Positions 48,114 to 57,185 of a stretch of 64,000 bases of DNA are shown here, piece after piece (positions within the stretch are counted from its first letter, which is position 1; each line of letters starts with the position of its first letter). The DNA is from JAWKHR01 sp041394725 (lineage in GTDB: Bacteria; Acidobacteriota; Vicinamibacteria; Vicinamibacterales; SCN-69-37): positions 62,001-126,000 of the forward strand of contig JAWKHR010000012.1 in the NCBI GenBank assembly GCA_041394725.1, written 5' to 3'. Made by a program: the position numbers and the translations under genes. The notes under the pieces are model-generated. The model did not search any database. It was given only the letters and a program-made list of their open reading frames with translations, and was not told the DNA's origin.

Positions 48114-49895
48114 TCAGGCGAACGGGTAGCCCTTCCGTTCGATCACGAGCGCCGCCACGCGCCGCCGCGCGGCGACCGTGTCCTCGGGGTCGCCCTTGAA
48201 GATGCGGCGGAGCGCGGCGAGCGCGGTGCGCCGGTCGTCGCCGTCGACGGTGGCGGTCACCGCGGTCCGCGCGCCGATGTCGGCGCGGCCTGCGGCGTCG
48301 AGGGCCGCGACCGTGGCCGCGTCGACATGCGCCGCGGCGATCGGATGGCCGGCCGCGGCGGCCTGCGCGGCGCGCCGCAGCGCGCTCTGCGCGCCGAAGG
48401 CGTCCAGACAGAGGTCCGCGGTGAGCATCAGCACTTCCTGCTGGTCGGCCAGCTTCTCGCCGAAGGTCTGCGCGGCCAGCCCGAGCGTGAGCAGCGCCGC
48501 CCGCCGCACCGCCGCGACCGCGCGCGCCGCCGCGGCGAGCCGGGGGTCGCCCGGGTCGGCCGGCGCCGGCAGCGTGCCGCCGAGCAGTTCGTCGCGCAGC
48601 GCCGCCGCGGCCGCCAGCACGGCCGGCCCGCCCTTGAGCGCGCGCTTGATCACCAGGCCGGGCACGAGCAGCCGGTTGATCTCGTTCGTGCCCTCGAAGA
48701 TCCGGTTGACCCGCGAGTCGCGGTAACGCCGCTCGGCCGGATAGTCGCGGACGAAGCCGTTGCCGCCGTGGATCTGCACGTCCTCGTCCACGACGAAGTC
48801 CACCATCTCGCTGCCCGCGACCTTCAGGAGCGACGCCTCGATGGCGAACTCCTCGAGCGCGGCCGCCATCGACGCCGGGTCGTGGCCCGTTGCCGCGATC
48901 CGCTCGTCGATGAGCCCCGCCGTGCGGTAGAGCATGCTCTCCACGACGTACTCGCGGATGGCCATCTCGCCGAGCTTGTGCTGGATGGCGCCGAAGGCGG
49001 TGAGGGGCTGGCCGAACTGGCGTCGGGCGGCCGCGTACTGCACGGCCTCGGCGATCGCGGCCTTGGCGCCGCCGCTGCACATCGCGCCCAGCTTGAACCG
49101 GCCGTAGTTGAGCACGTTGAAGGCGATCTTGTGCCCGCGGCCGACCTCGCCCAGCAGGTTCTCCGCGGGCACCCTCGCGTCGGCCAGGATGACGGGCGTC
49201 GTGGACGAGCCGAGCAGGCCCATCTTGTGCTCCTCCTGGCCGTGGCTCACCCCGGGGAACCCGCGCTCGACGAGGAACGCGGAGAACTGCTCGCCGTCGA
49301 CCTTCGCGAACACGATGAACAGGTCGGCGAAGCCGCCGTTGGTGATCCAGAGCTTCTCGCCGTTGAGGATCCAGCCGCCGTCGGGGGCGCGGGTCGCCTT
49401 CGCGCGGGCGGCGAGCGCGTCGGATCCGGACGAGGCCTCGCTGAGGCAGTACGCGCCGACCGTCGTGCCGGCCAGGATGCCGGGCAGGTACCGCTGCTGC
49501 TGGTCGGGCGTGCCGAAGCAGAGGATCGGGATGATCGCGAGGCCGGTCTGCGCGCCGAACGACGTCGCGAACGACGCGGTCGCGCCGACGGCCTCGCCAA
49601 CGACGATCGAGGCGGCCTTGTCCATCCCGACGCCGCCGACGTCCTCGGGCGTATCGACGCCGATGAGGCCGAGTTCGCCGCAGCGCGCCAGCAGCCGCCG
49701 CACCTCGGTCCACTCCTTGCGTTCGAGCGCGTCGAGCGCGGGGGCGACCTCGTTGGTGATGAACTCGGTCGCGGTCTGGCCGACCAGGCGGTGGTCCTCT
49801 GACAGCCGCTCCGGCGTGAAGACGCCGCCCGGATCCGCGTCGTCGATCAGCCAGTCGCCGCCCCGCCGTGCCCGTGTGCCCGTATCCGTCGTCAC
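48114..49895 (-). CDS. fadE: Acyl-CoA dehydrogenase with C-terminal extension (FadE-like)
   Basis: 593 residues from GTG at 49895, chosen because AAGGAG lies 6 nt upstream; earlier ATGs are inside the palindromic repeat. The ACAD core includes TEFITNEVAPALDALER, YCLSEASSGSDALAARAKATR, GEKLWITNGGFADLFIVFAKV, QFGQPLTAFGAIQHKLGEMA and the catalytic-region YPAERRYRDSRVNRIFEGTNEINRLLVPG. About 170 extra residues follow, as in the long Bacillus FadE type. It catalyses the first oxidation of beta-oxidation with FAD. Last gene of the fad operon; the mobile palindrome lies in its leader. Confidence 0.93.
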   Translation of the reverse strand: MTTDTGTRARRGGDWLIDDADPGGVFTPERLSEDHRLVGQTATEFITNEVAPALDALERKEWTEVRRLLARCGELGLIGVDTPEDVGGVGMDKAASIVVGEAVGATASFATSFGAQTGLAIIPILCFGTPDQQQRYLPGILAGTTVGAYCLSEASSGSDALAARAKATRAPDGGWILNGEKLWITNGGFADLFIVFAKVDGEQFSAFLVERGFPGVSHGQEEHKMGLLGSSTTPVILADARVPAENLLGEVGRGHKIAFNVLNYGRFKLGAMCSGGAKAAIAEAVQYAAARRQFGQPLTAFGAIQHKLGEMAIREYVVESMLYRTAGLIDERIAATGHDPASMAAALEEFAIEASLLKVAGSEMVDFVVDEDVQIHGGNGFVRDYPAERRYRDSRVNRIFEGTNEINRLLVPGLVIKRALKGGPAVLAAAAALRDELLGGTLPAPADPGDPRLAAAARAVAAVRRAALLTLGLAAQTFGEKLADQQEVLMLTADLCLDAFGAQSALRRAAQAAAAGHPIAAAHVDAATVAALDAAGRADIGARTAVTATVDGDDRRTALAALRRIFKGDPEDTVAARRRVAALVIERKGYPFA

Positions 49896-49907
49896 GTTCG
49901 TCTCCTT

Positions 49908-50012
49908 GGGGTCAGGTCTTGGATCGCAGCCTCCGGCGCGACTGACACACAATTGTGTCATTACAGAATCGTGTCTGGATCGCGCCGGAGGCTGCGATCC
50001 AAGACCTGACCC

Positions 50013-50013
<1 letters not shown>
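49908..50013. mobile_element. Palindromic MITE/REP-like element, copy 2
   Basis: 106 bp with 34-bp perfect inverted arms (49908-49941 and 49980-50013). The outer 24 bp are identical to those of the copy at 20472-20576; the inner parts differ, and this copy has a secondary small hairpin GACACA-CAAT-TGTGTC inside. Its right end abuts and supplies part of the TAG stop of the thiolase gene (50013-50015). Its left end is 13 bp from the FadE start codon. Insertion without disrupting either gene suggests target choice at operon junctions. Confidence 0.85.
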
Positions 50014-51244
<1,231 letters not shown>

Positions 51245-51245
<1 letters not shown>

Positions 51246-51871
51246 CAGTCGAAGTCTCCCAGCAGGTCCTCGAGCGCCTCGCCGACCTCGGGCGTGCGGC
51301 CCTCGAACAGGTGGTTCGCGCCGTCGATGACGACCAGTTCCTTGGGCTCCTTCAGGCGCGCGTAGAACGCCCACAGGTCCTTCAGCGGGCACAGCTCGTC
51401 CAGGTCGCCCTGGACGAAGAACTTGGGCTTGGTCGATTCCAGCGTCTGCGGAAAGGCGTAGCCGGGGCGCGAGACCGGCGGCGCGACGCCGATGAGCACG
51501 GACACGCGCGGGTCCACGGCCCCCGTCTCGAGCGCGACCCACGCCCCGAACGAGAACCCGGCGGCCCAGAGCGGCACCCCCGGATGGCGCGCGGCCATGA
51601 AGTCGAGCGCGGCGACGAAGTCCTGCTGCTCGCCCGGCCCGCTGTCGAAGGTGCCGGCGCTCGCGCCGACGCCGCGGAAGTTGAACCGCAGCACCTCGCA
51701 CCCGATGCGCGCCAGGCCCTTGGCACCCTGGAACACGCCCTTCGTGTGCATGGTGCCGCCGTGCTCGGGATGCGGATGTCCGAAGACGACGGCCGCGCGC
51801 GGCGCGCCCGAGTCGCCGGGGTGGGCGTCGATGAGGCCCTCGAGTCGGCCCGCCGGGCCGTCAATCGTCAC
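51245..51871 (-). CDS. Alpha/beta hydrolase (short, BAAT/dienelactone-hydrolase-like)
   Basis: 208 residues from GTG at 51871, which overlaps the TGA of the preceding gene (GTGA); a second GTG at 51877 is also possible. FGHPHPEHGGTMHTKGVFQGAKGL and LRFNFRGVGASAGTFDSGPGEQQDF precede the nucleophile Ser in AGFSFGAWVALE; the acid Asp is likely in FVQGDLDELCPL and His in DGANHLFEGR. This is the pattern of the alpha/beta-hydrolase KANL3/Tex30-like group, common in bacteria as small esterases. Part of the fad operon; possible acyl-CoA thioesterase or esterase. Confidence 0.85.
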
Positions 51872-52725
51872 GCGCACGCGTTCACGTCTCCTGCCGGCCG
51901 GTCCGGCCTCGCGCCGCCGCCGGCCCGATCGCCCGCGCCGGCCCCGCGGTCGTCGAGACCCCCGGCATCGTCGAGGAACCCGCCCACGACGTCCGCGAAC
52001 GCGTCGGGCCTCGACACCAGGCCGATGTGGCCGGTGCGCGACAGGGTCACGTGCCGCGCGCCGGGCACCAGCCGCATGTACTCCAGCGTACTCGACACCG
52101 GCACCGCGAGGTCGAGCGACGGCTCGCCGGTGACGATCAGCGTGGGAACGTGGACCGGCTCGCCGTCGCCCGCGACGTCGGTCGCGCGCCAGGCCTGAAT
52201 CCACGTCGCCATGGCTCCCGGCGAAATCGGCCGCGTCAGCGGCCACCGGAGGTAGTCGAGCGCGAGCCGCAGCTGCCCGCCGAGCGTCGGTCGCGCTGAC
52301 CGGACCTCCGGCCAGAGGGCCAGGCCGGATCGCAGGCCGAACAGCGGCACCGACAGGTGCGGGTGCCGCAGGTAGCCGTCCACCCGGGGATCGAGCCGCA
52401 TGTCGGGCGCCGGTGCCGACACCAGGATCAGCTTCGACACCCGCGCGCCGCGCAGCCGCGCGTACCGATAGGCGATCAGGCCGCCGAACGACACGCCGGC
52501 CACCGCGACCGGCGCGTCGCCGGCCCGGCCGGCGATCGCGTCGACGATGGCGGTCCATCGGTCGAAGACCACCGCGGGATCGCGCCCCGCCTCGCCGAGC
52601 GAGAAGGTGAGCACGCGGCAGCGCCGCGCGAGCGCGCGCACGGCCGGCATCATCCACTCCCAGTGCCCCTGGATGCCGGGAATCAGCACGAGCGGCGTGC
52701 CGTGGCCACGGTCGATCATGCGCAT
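51868..52725 (-). CDS. Alpha/beta hydrolase
   Basis: 285 residues. LVLIPGIQGHWEWMMPAVRALARR is the oxyanion-hole region, GVSFGGLIAYRYA contains the nucleophile Ser, and TGEPSLDLAVP and SRTGHIGLVSRPDAF would hold the acid and His. A Gly/Asp/Arg-rich tail follows. Family members are esterases, haloalkane dehalogenase-like or lipase-like; specificity unknown. It overlaps the next hydrolase by four bases and follows the fadN-like gene after 7 bp, so it belongs to the same transcript. Starts at 52725 and 52719 are both ATG. Confidence 0.85.
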   Translation of the reverse strand: MRMIDRGHGTPLVLIPGIQGHWEWMMPAVRALARRCRVLTFSLGEAGRDPAVVFDRWTAIVDAIAGRAGDAPVAVAGVSFGGLIAYRYARLRGARVSKLILVSAPAPDMRLDPRVDGYLRHPHLSVPLFGLRSGLALWPEVRSARPTLGGQLRLALDYLRWPLTRPISPGAMATWIQAWRATDVAGDGEPVHVPTLIVTGEPSLDLAVPVSSTLEYMRLVPGARHVTLSRTGHIGLVSRPDAFADVVGGFLDDAGGLDDRGAGAGDRAGGGARPDRPAGDVNACA

Positions 52726-52732
52726 CAGTTCG

Positions 52733-55006
52733 TCAGTTCCGGAGCGGCTTGCCCGTCTTCAGCGTGTGCGCGATGCGCGCGCGCGTCTTCGCCTCGCCAC
52801 ACAGGCTGAGGAACGCCTCGCGCTCGAGGTCGCGCAGGTAGGCCGCCGTCACGGTCGTGGCGCGCGGGATGTCGCCGCCGGTCAGGATCCAGGCCAGCTT
52901 GCGGCTCACGAGGGCGTCGTGCGCGGAGGCGCGACCCGCGCGCTCGGCGAGATGGACGCCGAGCGACAGGCGCGCGAACAGGTCCGGCCCGCCCACGGCC
53001 ACGGGGCCCTCGGGCGCCCGTCGCTCGCCGGCGGCGGCCAGGTGCCGGGCGAGCGACCGCGCGTCCGCCAGCACCCGCTCCCGGTTCATGCTCAGACCGT
53101 CGGCGTCGCGCAGGTAGCCCAGCCGCGCGGCGTCTGGCGCGCTGGTCGAGACGCGCGCCAGCGCGGCGTGCTCGAACGCGTCCTGCACCGCGGCCGCGCG
53201 ATCCGCGGCGTCGCGCGCGTTGGCCCGCATCAGGATCTCCGTCGATCCGCCGCCGGCCGGCACCAGGCCGACGCCGGTCTCGACGAGCCCGATGTACAAC
53301 TCCGCCGCGGCCTGCACGCGCGTCGCCTGCAGGACGATCTCGCAGCCGCCGCCCAGGCAGAGCCCGCGCGGCGCGACGACCACCGGCACCGCCGCGCGCC
53401 GGATGGCCTGCGTCGCGGCCTGGAACCCGCGGACCATGTCGTCCACGTCCTCCCAGTTGCCGTCCTGCGCCTCGATCAGCAGCAGCGCCAGGTTCGCGCC
53501 CGCGGAGAACAGGTCCGCGTCGCTGCCGATGACGAACGCCTCGAACCCGGCTTCCGCGCGCGCGAGGCCGGCGTGGATCATCTGCAGGAGATCGCCGCCG
53601 ATGGCGTTCATCTTCGAGTGGATGTCGAGGCCGAGGACGCCGTCGCCGAGATCCACCAGCGTCGCGCCGCTGTTGGCCTGCACGAGGCGCGTGCCCGCCG
53701 GCCGGAACGTCACCAGATCGGGCGACGCCGGGGGGAGCGGGCCGGGCCGGACCCGCGCGTCACCGCGTGCCAGGCGGTCGGCGATGAGCGGAGGCGGCGT
53801 CGCCACCGCGCACGCGGTCAGCACGGTCTCGAGGCCGACCGCGTCCCAGATCTCGAAGGGACCGAGCTCCCAGCCGAATCCCCAGCGCATCGCGCGATCG
53901 ACGTCGTCGGGCGAGTCGGCGACCTCGGCGGCGATGGTTGCCGCGTAGACGATCGTGGCGCCGAGCGTCCGGCGCACGAAGTCGCCGGCCCGATCGCGCG
54001 CCGTGAAGAGCGCCCGGAGCCGGTCCTCGAGCGCCGGGATCGCGCGGACGGCCTCGAGCGCGGCGATGGACGGCGCCTGCCGGTCGCGATAGTCGAGCGT
54101 GGCGAGGTCGATCGTGAGAATCGGCGCGCCCGGTTCGGCCGACGCCCGGCGGTAGAACCCGCCGCCGGTCTTGTCGCCGAGCCGGCCGGCCGCGATCATC
54201 CGGCCGACGACGTCCGGCAGGACGAACGGCGGCCCGCCGGCACCGAGCCGAGCGGCGAGATCCGCGGCGACCCGCGCCAGGATGTCCAGGCCGGCCAGGT
54301 CCGCGGTCCGGAAGGTCGCGCTCTTCGGCCGGCCGATCAGCGGCCCGCTGAGCGCGTCGGCCTCCTCGATCGTGAAGGCCCCGGACGCGACCAGTTCCAG
54401 CGTCCGCGCCGCCGCGAACAGGCCGATCCGATTCGCGATGAACCCCGGCCGGTCCTTCGCCCGCACCACGCCCTTGCCGAGCCCGCGGTCGAGGAACGCC
54501 CCGAGATCATCGGCCACTGCCGGGTCGGTGTCGGGGGTGGCAATCAGCTCGACCAGGGGCAGGTAGCGCGGCGGGTTGAAGAAGTGCGTCCCGAGCCAGC
54601 GCCGGCGGAACGCGTCGCTCCGGCCCTCGGCGAGGGACTCGAGCGGAATCCCCGATGTATTGGAGGACACGAACGCCGATGGTGGACGTCCGTCGGATGG
54701 CTGATCGAGCCGGGCGAGCAGGGCCCGCTTGATCTCCAGGTCCTCGATGACGGCCTCGATGATCCAGTCCGCGCCGCGGGTGGCGTCCGGGTCGTCGAGC
54801 GCGGCGGGCCGGATGCGGTCGGCAAGATCCGGCCGGAACAACGGGGCCGGCTTGAGGCGGGGCAGCCTGGCGCGGGCGCCGGCGGCGGCCTCGAGGGTGA
54901 CGTCACAGAGGGTGACCGTGACGCCGGCGTTGGCCAGGTGCGCGGCGATCTGGGCGCCCATGGTGCCGGCGCCGAGGACGGCGGCGTGTCGGATCGGTCG
55001 TCGCAT
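52733..55006 (-). CDS. fadN: 3-hydroxyacyl-CoA dehydrogenase / enoyl-CoA hydratase fusion (FadN-like)
   Basis: 757 residues from ATG at 55006, with GGAAG upstream. N-terminal Rossmann domain with AAVLGAGTMGAQIAAHLANAG and the 3-hydroxyacyl-CoA dehydrogenase motifs SNTSGIPLESLAEG and HFFNPPRYLPLVELI; helical domains near 200-380 with DRPGFIANRIG and GGGFYRR; C-terminal enoyl-CoA hydratase/isomerase domain (about 445-640) with GADLFSAGANLAL-type oxyanion loop and GLCLGGGCEIVL. The domain order, dehydrogenase first, matches Bacillus FadN and not FadB. It is the first gene of the fad operon. Confidence 0.93.
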   Translation of the reverse strand: MRRPIRHAAVLGAGTMGAQIAAHLANAGVTVTLCDVTLEAAAGARARLPRLKPAPLFRPDLADRIRPAALDDPDATRGADWIIEAVIEDLEIKRALLARLDQPSDGRPPSAFVSSNTSGIPLESLAEGRSDAFRRRWLGTHFFNPPRYLPLVELIATPDTDPAVADDLGAFLDRGLGKGVVRAKDRPGFIANRIGLFAAARTLELVASGAFTIEEADALSGPLIGRPKSATFRTADLAGLDILARVAADLAARLGAGGPPFVLPDVVGRMIAAGRLGDKTGGGFYRRASAEPGAPILTIDLATLDYRDRQAPSIAALEAVRAIPALEDRLRALFTARDRAGDFVRRTLGATIVYAATIAAEVADSPDDVDRAMRWGFGWELGPFEIWDAVGLETVLTACAVATPPPLIADRLARGDARVRPGPLPPASPDLVTFRPAGTRLVQANSGATLVDLGDGVLGLDIHSKMNAIGGDLLQMIHAGLARAEAGFEAFVIGSDADLFSAGANLALLLIEAQDGNWEDVDDMVRGFQAATQAIRRAAVPVVVAPRGLCLGGGCEIVLQATRVQAAAELYIGLVETGVGLVPAGGGSTEILMRANARDAADRAAAVQDAFEHAALARVSTSAPDAARLGYLRDADGLSMNRERVLADARSLARHLAAAGERRAPEGPVAVGGPDLFARLSLGVHLAERAGRASAHDALVSRKLAWILTGGDIPRATTVTAAYLRDLEREAFLSLCGEAKTRARIAHTLKTGKPLRN

Positions 55007-55268
55007 GGCGTGCTTCCGCCATTCTGCACCGGCGAGGGGCCGATGGCCGGGCTTTGTGCCGGGGCTCGTAACTCGCTGTAAACACGTCCGTTTCGGTCGC
55101 CGGGACAGCCCAGGGCCACGGGCCCGGCCGGGGTGAGCGGAACCGTACTCAGTACCTGCAACGGCCGGGGGAGTACGTCGTATAGTCAGATCAGCCCGGA
55201 ACCCGTGGGACACCTATCGGCCAGCGCTAGGCGATCACCGGTCTCGGCATTGGGTGAGAACTGACTTG

Positions 55269-55544
55269 ATGTTGGGAACAACGGAACAGCAGGCGCTCAT
55301 CACGCGCCTGAACAGAATCGAAGGGCAAATTCGCGGGATCCGTCGCATGGTTCAGGAGCCGCGCCTCTGCATCGAGATTCTGCAGCAGTTGGCCGCTGCT
55401 GAGGCGGCCCTGAACCGCATCAGCCTCGCCGTCTTCAAGTATCACGTCGACAATTGCGTGGTCGACGGGGTGGCGAAGGGCGATGTCGAACGCAAGAAGT
55501 CGTTGAGCGAGCTGGTCGACATCTTCGACCGGTTCGCCAAGTGA
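55269..55544 (+). CDS. CsoR/FrmR-family metal- or thiol-responsive repressor
   Basis: 91 residues, DUF156 type. LITRLNRIEGQIRGIRRMVQE is the four-helix core motif. The sensor ligands are Cys34 (RLCIEIL), His59 and Cys63 (KYHVDNC); the spacing (25 and 4) equals the Cu(I) Cys-His-Cys triad of CsoR. Start ATG 55269 or an in-frame GTG at 55254 are possible. It is divergent from the fad operon, but no copper ATPase or formaldehyde gene is nearby, so its effector and target are unknown. Confidence 0.88.
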   Translation: MLGTTEQQALITRLNRIEGQIRGIRRMVQEPRLCIEILQQLAAAEAALNRISLAVFKYHVDNCVVDGVAKGDVERKKSLSELVDIFDRFAK

Positions 55545-55591
55545 GACCCGCTGGTCGTTCCTCCGGGACCGCAGCTGGACGGTAACTGCAG

Positions 55592-56887
55592 CTACTGGCC
55601 TCCGCCCCCGTCGTACCGCAAGGGTTGTCTGGGCGGCAGGGGCGAGGCCAGGTAGCTGTTTCTCGCCCTGACGTGCAGGCTGCCCGTCCTCGCCTTCACC
55701 TCGATCTTCCGGACCTTTCCATCCATCACGGCGTTGGTCGGCGAGTAGCCCAGCACGTAGTAGGTGCTGGTGTCGCGCGCGACGAGGTTGATGGCGCGTG
55801 AGATGTCGTTCAGGTTGCGGATCACGAAGCCGCCGGTGCCCGCCGTGAGGATCTGCGGGCCGTCGTCGGACGTGTCGAACGTGCTCGAGAGCGTGGGCCG
55901 TGACGTGGTGACGTCGGGCATGGCGCGGCCGCCGATGACCGACGATCCGCGGCCGTAGACCGAGTAGATGGCGGTGCCGCCGCGCGCCGCCATCGCGGCG
56001 ATCTGCTCGACCTCCGCGCGCGACTCCTCGATGAAGAACCCGTCGGAGATGAAGATGACGGTCTTGCGCCCCGGGATCGTGGCCAGGTTGGCCGCGACCA
56101 GCTGGAGTTGCGCGACGGTCTGGCCCGTCGCGATGCGCGCGTCGCGGATGTAGTTGCGCGCCTTGCGCGTGATGCGCCGGGCGGTCTCGCCGATGCCGCC
56201 TTCCGCGCGGCACTCCTCGGCGGTCGCCGTGCCGGGCTGGCAGAGATCCGTGGCGAGCGACTCGGCGAGGCGGTCGTCGCCGAGGTCGATGCGGACGGCG
56301 TCGGCCTCGCTCGGAATCTGCGGGTACTCGCGGAATCCCTGCAGGCGGGTCTCGCGGGTCTCGACCGCGGGCTGGACGGCGTGCAGGCCGGCCAGCAGCG
56401 ACAGCTTGTCGGACGTGATGCGATCGCGGTGCATCTCGCCCTCGGCGAAGATGCCGCCGAAGTCGCCCTTGCGGAACTGCGTGTTGATGAAGCGCTCGAC
56501 GCCGACCTTCGATCGCAGCAGCGACTCGACCCCGAGGTGGCCGAGGTCGAAGAGGAACACGAAGAGCCGGTGGCCGCGCGGGTCCACGTCAATCGACGGC
56601 AGCAGCTCGTCGGGACCGGCCACCGACGTGCTCTGGTTGTTCACCAGGTAGAACTGCTGGATCGCCTGTGGACGCCCGTCCTCGAGCACGACGAGGTCGT
56701 CGGCCGTCAGGCCCGGCACGAAGCGGCCGTCACCATCCTGGACGACGACGTCGACTTCGACGAGGTTCGTGGCGGATCGGAAGGTGAGTTGGGAGGACTG
56801 CGTCTGGGACGCCGGCGCGGGCGTCTGGGCGGAGACCGTCACCAACGTGGCGGCGGCGATGACCGCGGCAAGCGCTGGGTGTCGCAT
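55592..56887 (-). CDS. VWFA-related acidobacterial exported protein
   Basis: 431 residues with a signal peptide (LAAVIAAATLVTVSA). The segment NLVEVDVVVQDGDGRFVPGLTADDLVVLEDGRPQAIQQF is the typical N-terminal strand-turn of the acidobacterial VWFA-related domain, followed by the VWA-like core (RLFVFLFDLGHLGVES, GRKTVIFISDGFFIEES, GGFVIRNLNDISRAI) and the family end YYVLGYSPTNAVMDGKVRKIEVKAR. The usual MIDAS DxSxS is replaced here by FDLGHLGVES, so metal binding is doubtful. Divergent from the TonB receptor gene. Confidence 0.88.
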   Translation of the reverse strand: MRHPALAAVIAAATLVTVSAQTPAPASQTQSSQLTFRSATNLVEVDVVVQDGDGRFVPGLTADDLVVLEDGRPQAIQQFYLVNNQSTSVAGPDELLPSIDVDPRGHRLFVFLFDLGHLGVESLLRSKVGVERFINTQFRKGDFGGIFAEGEMHRDRITSDKLSLLAGLHAVQPAVETRETRLQGFREYPQIPSEADAVRIDLGDDRLAESLATDLCQPGTATAEECRAEGGIGETARRITRKARNYIRDARIATGQTVAQLQLVAANLATIPGRKTVIFISDGFFIEESRAEVEQIAAMAARGGTAIYSVYGRGSSVIGGRAMPDVTTSRPTLSSTFDTSDDGPQILTAGTGGFVIRNLNDISRAINLVARDTSTYYVLGYSPTNAVMDGKVRKIEVKARTGSLHVRARNSYLASPLPPRQPLRYDGGGGQ

Positions 56888-56935
56888 GGCTCTGAAACTC
56901 CTGGGAAGCGATCATTCTATCAGACGGCCGGAGGC

Positions 56936-56959
56936 CCCGTGTGCGGCGCCGCACACGGG
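56936..56959. promoter_or_regulatory. Perfect 24-bp palindrome in the VWFA/TonB intergenic region
   Basis: A gap-free palindrome of 24 bp with half-site CCCGTGTGCGGC, 49 bp upstream of the VWFA start and 227 bp upstream of the TonB receptor start. No T-tract follows in either direction, so it is not a typical terminator. An operator for a dimeric repressor controlling both genes is the simplest reading. Confidence 0.6.
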
Positions 56960-57185
56960 CTTGGGCGGCCCGGCCATCGATCCATCCGGTTGAAGCCCCC
57001 TCTCCATCCGCGTGTAGATTTCCCGGAAAAATGCCGTCCGCGAGAGGACATTAGTCACCACGAGCGGACTCCAGCGTCCCGGCGAATGTGCCTGATTCTT
57101 GCAATGACAGGCCTCCATGGTGCGGGTCCGAACCGGGCGTTTTCGGACGGTTCCGGCACCCGCTGTTTCCGCTTGGAGGCACTAC

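Noticed and set aside
55007..55268. CsoR operator in its own promoter region
   Set aside because: G-rich patches are present, but no inverted G-tract of the known CsoR type can be defined.
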